A stretch of DNA of 64,000 nt from Paenarthrobacter sp. AR 02. Its GTDB lineage: Bacteria > Actinomycetota > Actinomycetes > Actinomycetales > Micrococcaceae. Numbering within the stretch: position 1 is the stretch's first letter; each line of letters starts with the position of its first letter. The notes below the pieces were generated by a model. That model was not told the DNA's origin. It did not search any database and saw only the letters and a list, made by a program, of their open reading frames with translations. Shown piece by piece: positions 15,761 through 22,433 of this stretch. The stretch lies in the NCBI RefSeq assembly GCF_021538675.1, contig NZ_JAJUKH010000004.1:62001-126000 (forward strand). Direction: 5' to 3'. Both the position numbers and the translations under genes were made by a program.

Positions 15761-16048
15761 GTGAAATCAACCAAAGGGCTGGCCGTACCATTCGTCCCCT
15801 CATTTGCGGACGCGCCGGACATCCACCTGCTGCTTATGGCGGCGCTGGTCCTGTTGGCCGGGCTGGCCGGAGGGTGCACCATGCTGCTGCTCCTGCTGAT
15901 GGCACCCCTGGCGAAGCTGGCGCTGGACCACATCCGCCCATCGCGCCAGGTCGCCCCCGAGCCGAAGCTCTCGACGCCGGGACTCCAGGCTGGTGTCCCG
16001 CACAACCCGGCGCAGATTCCGCTGGACAGCCCAAGACCCTTGAACTAG
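15761..16048 (+). CDS. Small membrane protein, 95 aa, unknown function
   Basis: GTG start with AGGAG 6 nt upstream (15750-15754), a good ribosome binding site. After a short polar N terminus come two closely spaced hydrophobic stretches at about 22-52 (LLLMAALVLLAGLAGG and MLLLLLMAPLAKLAL), then a basic, Pro-rich tail that is probably cytoplasmic. The TAG stop is itself part of the first LacI-type operator at 16044-16060, so the end of this gene lies in the promoter region of the following operon. It sits between the LacI gene and its presumed targets; a link to that system is possible but not shown. Family not recognised. Confidence 0.55.
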   Translation: MKSTKGLAVPFVPSFADAPDIHLLLMAALVLLAGLAGGCTMLLLLLMAPLAKLALDHIRPSRQVAPEPKLSTPGLQAGVPHNPAQIPLDSPRPLN

Positions 16049-16060
16049 AACGATCTAGAC
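16044..16060. promoter_or_regulatory. LacI-type operator O1 upstream of the Gfo/Idh operon
   Basis: ACTAGAACGATCTAGAC, an imperfect palindrome with arms CTAGA/TCTAG, identical over 17 nt to the copy at 16092-16108. It differs from the site before the LacI gene at one core base. It includes the stop codon of the 95-aa ORF. Confidence 0.7.
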
Positions 16061-16091
16061 GAGCAGGCTGAAAGCGTGCCATCATGGGCGT

Positions 16092-16108
16092 ACTAGAACG
16101 ATCTAGAC
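16092..16108. promoter_or_regulatory. LacI-type operator O2 upstream of the Gfo/Idh operon
   Basis: Second exact 17-nt copy of ACTAGAACGATCTAGAC, 48 bp downstream of the first and 19 nt before the ATG at 16128. Two sites at this spacing could allow cooperative binding and blocking of transcription. Confidence 0.7.
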
Positions 16109-16127
16109 ATCCATTCAAGGAGCCCCA

Positions 16128-17285
16128 ATGACGTACCTTCAGCACCCGGTCGCCGATGACCGGCCCGTCCGCATCGCAGTCATCGGGGCGGGGTGGATCG
16201 GCAACTTCCACGCTGAATCCATTGCAGTCCGCCTCCCCAACGCCCGGCTGGAAGCCATCGCCGATCCCGTACAGCCCGCCCTGGAGGCCCTCGCGAGCCG
16301 GCTGGGCGTGGCGAAAATCAGCACCGATGCATCTGATGTCCTGAACGACCCCGACGTGGACGCGGTCCTGATCGCTGCGCCCCTGCGCTTCCACTCGGAA
16401 CTGATCACCGCAGCGGCCAAGGCAGGCAAGGATGTCTTCTGCGAGAAGCCGGGCGGCCGGACCATTGAGGAACTCGACGCCGCCATCGCAGCAGCGGAAG
16501 AGGCCGGCGTCGTCCTCCGCTTTGGCTTCAACCGCCGCTACTCCACCGACTTTGCGGCAGCGCGGAAGCTCATCGACCAGGGCATCGTTGGCGTGCCGCA
16601 GCTTCTCCGCTCCCTCACCCGCGACCCCGGGACCGAAGCCGGAATCGGCAACCCGGAGCGAATCGCGCCCGGCACCATCTTCCTTGAGACGCTGATCCAC
16701 GACTTCGACACCCTGAACTGGCTGAACCCCGGCGCCGTTCCGGTCAAGGTCCACGCGGTCGCAGACGCCCTGGTAGCTCCCGAAGCCAAGGCCGGCGGCC
16801 TCCTGGATACCGCCGTGGTGACGGTAACCTACAGCAACGGCGCCATCGCGGTGGCCGAAGCCAACTTCAACGCGCTGTACGGCTATGACGTCCGCGGCGA
16901 AGTTTTCGGCTCGGCGGGCATGGTCACGGCAGGCAGCCCGCAGTCCACCAATGCCACGAGCTACACCGCGGCGGGTATCACCTCGGAAACCACCCGCCTT
17001 AACATTGACCTCTTCCACGACGCCTACACGGAGGAGCTGGCACACTTCGCGGACGACGTCGCCGCGCGCCGCGGTTCCACAGACAAACGTCCGACGGCGG
17101 CCCCGCCGCGTACCGCTGTTGCCGCGCCGGGTGGAGTAGACGCCCGGAACGCCCTGGCTGTGGCATTGGCCGCGTTCAAGTCCGCAGAGTCGGGGTTGCC
17201 GGTAGCGGTGGCAGACGTAGCGGAGCTTCGCCCAGCCGAGGCCGAACCCCGGGGTGCGGCCGTGGTACAGGAGGTCGGAGCGTGA
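16128..17285 (+). CDS. Gfo/Idh/MocA oxidoreductase, inositol 2-dehydrogenase-like
   Basis: 385 residues. N-terminal Rossmann domain (IAVIGAGWIGNFHAE), a conserved CEKPGGRTIEELD (catalytic Lys), GFNRRYSTDFAAARKLI, QLLRSLTRDPG and the IHDFDTLNWL motif with the catalytic His. These match myo-inositol 2-dehydrogenase-type enzymes, which oxidise a ring hydroxyl with NAD+. The C-terminal 50 residues are Ala/Pro-rich, unlike the core. AAGGAG lies 5 nt before the ATG. It overlaps the downstream isomerase gene by 4 nt (GTGA). Operators upstream indicate LacI control. The exact polyol or sugar substrate is not determined by the sequence. Confidence 0.85.
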   Translation: MTYLQHPVADDRPVRIAVIGAGWIGNFHAESIAVRLPNARLEAIADPVQPALEALASRLGVAKISTDASDVLNDPDVDAVLIAAPLRFHSELITAAAKAGKDVFCEKPGGRTIEELDAAIAAAEEAGVVLRFGFNRRYSTDFAAARKLIDQGIVGVPQLLRSLTRDPGTEAGIGNPERIAPGTIFLETLIHDFDTLNWLNPGAVPVKVHAVADALVAPEAKAGGLLDTAVVTVTYSNGAIAVAEANFNALYGYDVRGEVFGSAGMVTAGSPQSTNATSYTAAGITSETTRLNIDLFHDAYTEELAHFADDVAARRGSTDKRPTAAPPRTAVAAPGGVDARNALAVALAAFKSAESGLPVAVADVAELRPAEAEPRGAAVVQEVGA

Positions 17286-18076
17286 CCTTCCGCCTGGCCG
17301 TCTGCGCGGAGATGGTCTACGGCGAACTGCCGTTGATCGAGCGCGTTCGCCGCATCCACGATCAGGGCTTCGAGGTTGAGCTCTGGGACACCCGCGGCAG
17401 GGACATCGCGGCCCTCGCCGCCACCGGAGCAAGGTTCTCGTCCATGAGCGGCTATTTCGGCGGCAGCCTGACCGACTCCGCCACTGCACACGAGGTCCTT
17501 GCATCGGCGGAGAAGTTGATCCCCACAGCCTTGGAACTTGGTGTCGAGCGGATGGTGGTCCATCCCGCGGAGCTTGGTGAGGGTGGCCGTGCGGTGAGGC
17601 CGACACATCGGACTACGGGCGGGATGTGGTTGACCGGACTCCGCACCTTGGAACAGTTGGGGCAACTGGGTGCCCAGCATGGGATCGTCTTCGCGCTGGA
17701 AAACCTGAACACCATTCTGGACCACCCGGGCATCCCCTTGGCCCGCGCGAAGGACACCCTGGCGCTGGTCCAAGCCCTCGACCACCCCAACGTGAGGATG
17801 ATGCTGGACCTCTACCACGCACAGATTGGCGAGGGTAACCTGATCGAGCTCGTCCGCGCAGCCCAGCCGTACACGGGCGAGATCCAGGTGGCCGATGTAC
17901 CCGGGCGCTTCGAACCGGGCACCGGCGAGATCAACTACTCGGCTGTTGCCAGGGCACTGGCGGACGTCGGATACACCGGGGTGATCGGGCTGGAAGCCGG
18001 GGCTGTTGGCGGTCAATCGATCGAAGCCGGGGATGCTGCACTGGCCGCGTTCCGCGCAGCATTCACTCCCAACTGA
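17282..18076 (+). CDS. Hydroxypyruvate isomerase-like TIM-barrel protein
   Basis: 264 residues with a GTG start overlapping the previous stop. The family layout of Hyi / xylose-isomerase-like TIM barrels is visible: LAVCAEMVYGELPLIERV, FEVELWDTRGRD, a central FALENLNTILDHPGIPL (metal-binding Glu), VRMMLDLYHAQIGEGNL (Asp, His), QVADVPGRFEPGTGEINY (His/Asp site) and IGLEAG (Glu). Such proteins isomerise hydroxypyruvate to tartronate semialdehyde or act on keto-inositol or sugar intermediates. Pairing with a dehydrogenase points to polyol breakdown. A strong terminator follows at 18081. Confidence 0.85.
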   Translation: MTFRLAVCAEMVYGELPLIERVRRIHDQGFEVELWDTRGRDIAALAATGARFSSMSGYFGGSLTDSATAHEVLASAEKLIPTALELGVERMVVHPAELGEGGRAVRPTHRTTGGMWLTGLRTLEQLGQLGAQHGIVFALENLNTILDHPGIPLARAKDTLALVQALDHPNVRMMLDLYHAQIGEGNLIELVRAAQPYTGEIQVADVPGRFEPGTGEINYSAVARALADVGYTGVIGLEAGAVGGQSIEAGDAALAAFRAAFTPN

Positions 18077-18080
18077 GCCT

Positions 18081-18122
18081 CAGTTCAGGTCGTTTTGAAA
18101 TGCCTCAAAACGACCTGAACTG
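18081..18122. terminator. Perfect 18-bp hairpin terminator after the Gfo/Idh-Hyi operon
   Basis: Arms at 18081-18098 and 18105-18122 are perfect complements around the 6-nt loop AATGCC; the arm core TCGTTTTGA gives T-rich sequence. It lies between convergent genes and can serve both. Confidence 0.8.
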
Positions 18123-18163
18123 TTACTCGCCTTGGCGGGAACCACTACCCATAGGCGCGGTAA

Positions 18164-18385
18164 TCAGCCGGCCTTTCCGGACAGCGCCACCAACACGCCA
18201 GCGGCGGCAAAGAACTTGTTGCTGCCAAGGTCGCGAACCGTCTTGATTCCCAACTGGGCGAGCAATTCATTGTGTTTATCGGTAAGTCCGGCGAGTGCGG
18301 ACGGCGGGGCGGCCAGGATTTCGTCCAAAGTCGCATTTTCATAGGCCTTATCGAGTGCTTTGCCCAATTCAACAGAAACAGCCAA
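18164..18385 (-). CDS. Small conserved-looking helical protein, 73 aa
   Basis: The protein begins (TTG start) MAVSVELGKALDKAYENATLD and continues with LAAPPSALAGLTDKHNELLA and LGIKTVRDLGSNKFFAAAGVL. The LAGLTDKHNELLAQLGIKTVRDL segment resembles a helix-hairpin-helix-type repeat. I place the start at TTG 18385 because AAAGGA lies 6 nt upstream; an in-frame ATG at 18400 has no ribosome site. Codon use and the surrounding 200 bp are less GC-rich than neighbours. It is convergent with hyi and divergent from the TPP enzyme. Function unknown. Confidence 0.7.
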   Translation of the reverse strand: MAVSVELGKALDKAYENATLDEILAAPPSALAGLTDKHNELLAQLGIKTVRDLGSNKFFAAAGVLVALSGKAG

Positions 18386-18554
18386 CGTATTTCCTTTCAT
18401 TGATACGGAAAATAACGCAAACGTGCCGTGCAGCCATGACAAATAACTAAGCAACCTTTGATTATTGCCGTCGCGTAAAACAATAAGTCGGGCCACTCAC
18501 GATCAAGATAGCCCACAATGGCGCCAATTGGGACACCCTTCCTGACGGCAAATC

Positions 18555-18570
18555 AGTAAGCATGCTTACT
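18555..18570. promoter_or_regulatory. 16-bp perfect palindrome upstream of the TPP enzyme
   Basis: AGTAAGCATGCTTACT, perfect over 16 bp, 46 nt before the ATG at 18616. It shares the AGTAAG-N4-CTTAC pattern with 4762-4776. The intergenic region around it is AT-rich. Confidence 0.6.
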
Positions 18571-18615
18571 ATGGAGGGGCAAGCGAAACACCAAGGCAAC
18601 CACAGGAGCCACGGC

Positions 18616-20430
18616 ATGACTCAGCGAACGGTTTCAGACCTCATCGTGGAACGCCTGCAGGCGTGGGGCGTAGACAGGGTTTTCGGGTACAGCGGAGACG
18701 GCATCAACGGCTTCATGGGCGCACTCCGCCGGGTCGAAGGGGAGATAGCTTTTGTCCAGGCCAGGCACGAGGAAGCAGCAGCGTTCATGGCCGTAGGACA
18801 CGGCAAGTACACCGGCGGCGTGGGTGTGGTCACCTCCACGCAGGGCCCCGGAGCAGTCCACCTCCTCAACGGGCTCTACGACGCCAAGATGGACAGCGTC
18901 CCGGTGGTTGCCATCATCGGGCAGCAGAGCACCTCCGTGCTGGGATCTGCCTACATGCAGGAAATCGACCTGCTCACGCTCTTCAAGGACGTCGCCGCCC
19001 AGTTCGCCCAACTCGTCAGCTCCGCGGAGCAGATTCCCATGGTGATAGACCGGGCGTTCCGCACCGCTTTGGAAACCAAGTCCCCCTGCGTCGTCATCAT
19101 TCCCCACGACATCCAAACAGCAGAGGCGCCCTCCCTTGAGCACGAACACGGCATAGTCGTCACAGCCCCGGTGTGGCACCCCGCGGAAGTGATGCCCCGC
19201 GCGGAAGATCTGGACCAGGCTGCGGATCTCCTCTCCGTGGGAGAACGGATCGCGCTCTTCGTCGGCCAAGGAGCCCGCGGTGCGCAAGCAGAGGTGATCG
19301 CGCTGGCACAACAGCTTGGCGCCGGCATCACCACCAGCTTGCTGGGCAAGCCCTGGATCGACGAAACACTGCCCTTCAACACAGGGACCATGGGCCATCT
19401 CGGCACCACAGCCAGCGCGTACCTGCTGGAACACTGCGACACGTTGCTGATCATCGGTTCCAACGATCCCTGGACCGAGTTCTACCCCATACCCGGGACA
19501 GCCAAAGCGGTACAGATCGACATCGACGGCCGAAAAATCGCCAACCGCTACCCGGTGGATGTCGGACTGGTGGGCGACGCCGCCGGAACACTCCGCGCCC
19601 TCAGCCAGCGGCTCGGCGCGAAGGGCCAGCCCGCACGCAACACCTGGCGAACCGACGTCGAAGACCAGGTCCGGGCCTGGCGTGAGCTCTCGGCGGGACG
19701 GGCCGCCATCCCCGCTGAACCGGTCAACCCCGAGCTGGTGGTGCGGGAACTCAACGGCAGGCTGCCCGGGGACGCCCAGGTGAGTATCGACGTCGGCAGT
19801 TGCGTCTACTGGTACGCCCGGCAATTGATCCTCCCGGAGGGAGTCCCGGCGCATCTTTCCGGCACCCTGGCGAGCATGGGTTGCGCAGTTCCCTATGGGC
19901 TGGCGGCGAAGCTCGCCCACCCCGGGCGGCCGGTTGTTGCTTTGGCCGGCGATGGCGGCATGCAAATGCTGGGTATTGCCGAACTGGTGACCGTGGCGCA
20001 CCGTTGGCGGGACTGGGCAGACCCGCGGTTCGTGGTGTGCGTTTTCAACAACCGGGACCTCGCGGAGGTTTCCTGGGAGCAGCGGGAAACCGAGGCGGAG
20101 CCACGTTTCAACGCAAGCCAGGAAATCCCGGATTTCCCCTTCGCCGGCTATGCTGAGCTGCTCGGCCTTAAGGGCGTGCGCGTCGATGACCCGCAGAAAC
20201 TGGGCGCAGCCTGGGACGAGGTACTGAACGCCGACCGGCCGGCGGTGTTGGAAGTCATCACCGACCCGAACATTCCGCTGCTCCCGCCCTTCCCGGCAGG
20301 AGAAGAGAAGCTCGAGGGCATGCGTTCCGCCCTTGTTCAGGAAGGCGACACCGGCAAACACGCCCGCGGGCTGCTCGACGCTTACGCCGAAAGTGAGACC
20401 CGACTCCGCGCTGATCAAGAGCGGCATTAA
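18616..20430 (+). CDS. Thiamine pyrophosphate-dependent enzyme (pyruvate oxidase / acetolactate synthase-like)
   Basis: 604 residues with the three-domain TPP fold. N-terminal PYR domain: VFGYSGDGINGFMGAL and FVQARHEEAAAFMAVGHGKYTGG with the cofactor-activating Glu; FAD/Rossmann-like middle domain with LFVGQGARGA and GSNDPWTEF; C-terminal PP domain with ALAGDGGMQMLGIAELVT (GDG) and VFNNRDLAEVSW (N ligand of Mg-TPP). It resembles PoxB-like pyruvate:quinone oxidases and acetolactate synthase-type decarboxylases; which activity it has is unclear. AGGAG 7 nt upstream supports the start at 18616. A 16-bp palindrome lies upstream. It precedes kdp but probably has its own promoter. Confidence 0.85.
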   Translation: MTQRTVSDLIVERLQAWGVDRVFGYSGDGINGFMGALRRVEGEIAFVQARHEEAAAFMAVGHGKYTGGVGVVTSTQGPGAVHLLNGLYDAKMDSVPVVAIIGQQSTSVLGSAYMQEIDLLTLFKDVAAQFAQLVSSAEQIPMVIDRAFRTALETKSPCVVIIPHDIQTAEAPSLEHEHGIVVTAPVWHPAEVMPRAEDLDQAADLLSVGERIALFVGQGARGAQAEVIALAQQLGAGITTSLLGKPWIDETLPFNTGTMGHLGTTASAYLLEHCDTLLIIGSNDPWTEFYPIPGTAKAVQIDIDGRKIANRYPVDVGLVGDAAGTLRALSQRLGAKGQPARNTWRTDVEDQVRAWRELSAGRAAIPAEPVNPELVVRELNGRLPGDAQVSIDVGSCVYWYARQLILPEGVPAHLSGTLASMGCAVPYGLAAKLAHPGRPVVALAGDGGMQMLGIAELVTVAHRWRDWADPRFVVCVFNNRDLAEVSWEQRETEAEPRFNASQEIPDFPFAGYAELLGLKGVRVDDPQKLGAAWDEVLNADRPAVLEVITDPNIPLLPPFPAGEEKLEGMRSALVQEGDTGKHARGLLDAYAESETRLRADQERH

Positions 20431-20480
20431 GAAACCGTCAAGATTGCTGGCCGCCGCATTAAGGAACCGTTAGGAACGCC
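20424..20480. promoter_or_regulatory. Direct repeats upstream of kdp, candidate KdpE-binding region
   Basis: Two imperfect copies of GCATTAAGRAACCGT begin at 20424 and 20456, 32 bp apart (about three helical turns). The first covers the stop codon of the TPP gene. Their place before the kdp genes makes KdpE the likely binder. TTGACT at 20502-20507 may be part of the promoter. Confidence 0.5.
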
Positions 20481-20510
20481 TTTTCGCCGCATCCATGGGA
20501 GTTGACTGAC

Positions 20511-20536
20511 ATCAGCCCCGCTAACGGGGTGCTGAT
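20511..20536 (+). promoter_or_regulatory. Leader hairpin just before the kdp ribosome binding site
   Basis: ATCAGCCCCG and CGGGGTGCTGAT can pair around the loop CTAA with a 2-nt bulge. It ends 14 nt before the ATG at 20551. There is no T-run, so it is not a classical terminator; it may stabilise the leader. Confidence 0.4.
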
Positions 20537-20550
20537 GAAAGGACGTTCCA

Positions 20551-20664
20551 ATGGCCGACGTGGCTGTTGTGGTGATTCTTGTGCTGAGCATGGGAATCGT
20601 GATGTGGGTGGCCCACCTTTTGGGCACAATGATCGACGGCGAGGGCCCGGTGAGCGGGCAATGA
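20551..20664 (+). CDS. Small single-span membrane protein encoded directly before kdpF, 37 aa
   Basis: 37 codons: a hydrophobic helix at residues 4-25 (VAVVVILVLSMGIVMWVAHL) and a short polar tail DGEGPVSGQ. AAAGGAC about 6 nt upstream is a good ribosome site. Its TGA overlaps the ATG of kdpF (ATGA at 20661-20664), so the two are translationally coupled. It is not KdpF itself, which follows. An accessory subunit of the Kdp complex or a regulatory peptide is possible; I know of no described counterpart. Confidence 0.6.
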   Translation: MADVAVVVILVLSMGIVMWVAHLLGTMIDGEGPVSGQ

Positions 20665-20759
20665 TGCTGGACGCGATCATGTGGGTGGGGCTGTTTCTGG
20701 TGGGCCTGGCGTTGATCGGCTACCTGCTGGCAGTGCTGCTCAACCCGGAAAAGTGGTGA
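20661..20759 (+). CDS. kdpF: Potassium-transporting ATPase subunit KdpF
   Basis: 32 residues, one transmembrane helix (MWVGLFLVGLALIGYLLAVL) ending LNPEKW, which matches the KdpF pattern (a single helix followed by L-x-P-E-x-hydrophobic). KdpF stabilises the KdpABC complex in the membrane. The ATG overlaps the stop of the preceding 37-aa ORF. It is too short to be called by many gene finders. Confidence 0.85.
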   Translation: MMLDAIMWVGLFLVGLALIGYLLAVLLNPEKW

Positions 20760-20765
20760 TGGCAG

Positions 20766-22433
20766 GTGGTTTTCAGCGCCGCATCAGTGATCACCCAAAT
20801 AGCCGTACTGCTGGTTGCACTGTTTCTGGTGCACAAGCCGCTGGGCATCTACATGGACAAGGTTTTCACCGGCTCCAGGTCTTCAAAGCCTGAACGGGTG
20901 TTTTACCGATTGGCCGGAGTGGACGCCGGAACTGAACAGAGCTGGTCTGTGTATCTGCGCAGCGTTCTGGCTTTCTCCGCCGTTTCCATCCTGGTGATCT
21001 TCGCTTTGCAGCGGCTCCAGGGCGTGCTCCCGGGAAGCAATGGACTGCCGGGTGTTGATCCGTGGGTAGCCATGAACACGGCAATTTCCTTTGTCACCAA
21101 CACCAACTGGCAGACGTACGCGCCGGAGGCCACTGTGGGCATCTTCGTCCAGATGTGCCTGCTGGCGGTCCAGAACTTCCTCTCCGCCGCAGTAGGAATC
21201 GTGGTGGCCATCGCCCTGATCCGCGGCATCGTGCGGGCCGGGACGGACCGGCTGGGTAATTTCTGGGTGGACGTCACCCGGGCGTCCTTCCGACTCCTCC
21301 TGCCCCTGGCGGCGGTGGCAGCAATCGCCTTGGTGATTGGCGGCGTCGTACAGAATTTCTGGTCCACGGACGTCACCAACCAGGCCGCAGGCGTCAGCCA
21401 AGTGATCCCCGGCGGGCCGGTTGCTTCGCAGGAAGCCATCAAGGTGCTGGGGACCAACGGCGGCGGCTATTTCAATGCCAACTCAGCCCATCCCTTTGAG
21501 AACCCCAACGTTTTCACCAGCCTTTTCCAGGTCTTCCTGATCCTCCTCATCCCGTCCGCACTCCCTTATACCTATGGGCGTATGGTGGGCGACCAATGCC
21601 AGGGATTCACGGTGGCCGGCGTCATGGGGGCGCTTTGGCTGGCGTCTACTGCCTTGATGGCGTGGGCTGTTGCCTCGGCCCAAGGAACAGCGACGACGGC
21701 GGCAGGCGGCCTGGGTGAAGGCTTCGAGCAACGCCTTGGTCCCGCAGCGAGCTCCATCTTCGCAGCGTCCACCACGCTCACTTCCACCGGAGCCGTGAAC
21801 GTGGCGCACGATTCCCTGCCTCCGCTGGCCGGAGGTGTGGCCATGCTGAACATGATGCTCGGCGAGGTGGCTCCCGGAGGTACCGGCTCAGGCTTGTACG
21901 GCATGCTGGTCCTGGCCATCATTGCCGTGTTCATCGCCGGCCTGATGGTGGGCCGGACCCCCGAATTCGTGGGTAAGAAGATCGGCCCGCGCGAAATGAA
22001 ACTCGCTGCCCTGTACATCCTGGTGACGCCCACCCTGGTGCTGGTCTTCGCGGGGATCACGGCACTCCTTCCGGATGCCATGGCCAACGCCCCGGCCGGT
22101 GGACCCCATCAGTTCAGTGAGATGCTGTACGCCTTCACCTCGGGTGCCAACAACAACGGCTCCGCGTTCGGCGGCATCACCAGCTCCGGGCCCTACGTCT
22201 CCGCTGCGCTTGGGGTTGCCATGCTACTGGGACGCTTCCTTCCCATCGCCCTGGTCCTGGCACTGGCCGGCTCCCTGGCCCGGCAGCGGAAAATCCCGGT
22301 GTCTGCAGGAACCGTGCCAACGCACGGTGCCCTGTTCGGCTCACTCCTCCTCAGCGTCACCGTGATCATGACGGCTCTTAGCTATTTCCCGGCCCTCGCC
22401 TTAGGCCCCCTCGCAGAAGGACTCATTCAATGA
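20766..22433 (+). CDS. kdpA: Potassium-transporting ATPase subunit A (K+ channel-like subunit)
   Basis: 555 residues, about ten membrane helices, GTG start 6 nt after kdpF. Selectivity-filter motifs are visible in order: [30 protein letters not shown], a third loop near [18 protein letters not shown] with [15 protein letters not shown], and [13 protein letters not shown]. KdpA binds and conducts K+ across the membrane; ATP hydrolysis by KdpB drives uptake at micromolar K+. All the family's conserved glycines look intact. It overlaps kdpB by 4 nt. Confidence 0.97.
   Translation: MVFSAASVITQIAVLLVALFLVHKPLGIYMDKVFTGSRSSKPERVFYRLAGVDAGTEQSWSVYLRSVLAFSAVSILVIFALQRLQGVLPGSNGLPGVDPWVAMNTAISFVTNTNWQTYAPEATVGIFVQMCLLAVQNFLSAAVGIVVAIALIRGIVRAGTDRLGNFWVDVTRASFRLLLPLAAVAAIALVIGGVVQNFWSTDVTNQAAGVSQVIPGGPVASQEAIKVLGTNGGGYFNANSAHPFENPNVFTSLFQVFLILLIPSALPYTYGRMVGDQCQGFTVAGVMGALWLASTALMAWAVASAQGTATTAAGGLGEGFEQRLGPAASSIFAASTTLTSTGAVNVAHDSLPPLAGGVAMLNMMLGEVAPGGTGSGLYGMLVLAIIAVFIAGLMVGRTPEFVGKKIGPREMKLAALYILVTPTLVLVFAGITALLPDAMANAPAGGPHQFSEMLYAFTSGANNNGSAFGGITSSGPYVSAALGVAMLLGRFLPIALVLALAGSLARQRKIPVSAGTVPTHGALFGSLLLSVTVIMTALSYFPALALGPLAEGLIQ

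Noticed and set aside
15441..15764. 107-codon plus frame before the small membrane protein
   Set aside because: Basic, low-complexity text, no ribosome site; only the following GTG frame has one.
15834..17606. 590-codon minus-strand frame across the Gfo/Idh gene
   Set aside because: Antisense shadow of a GC-rich gene; no family features, and the plus frame is a clear oxidoreductase.
18634..20427. 597-codon frame antisense to the TPP enzyme gene
   Set aside because: Antisense shadow; the plus frame carries all TPP motifs.
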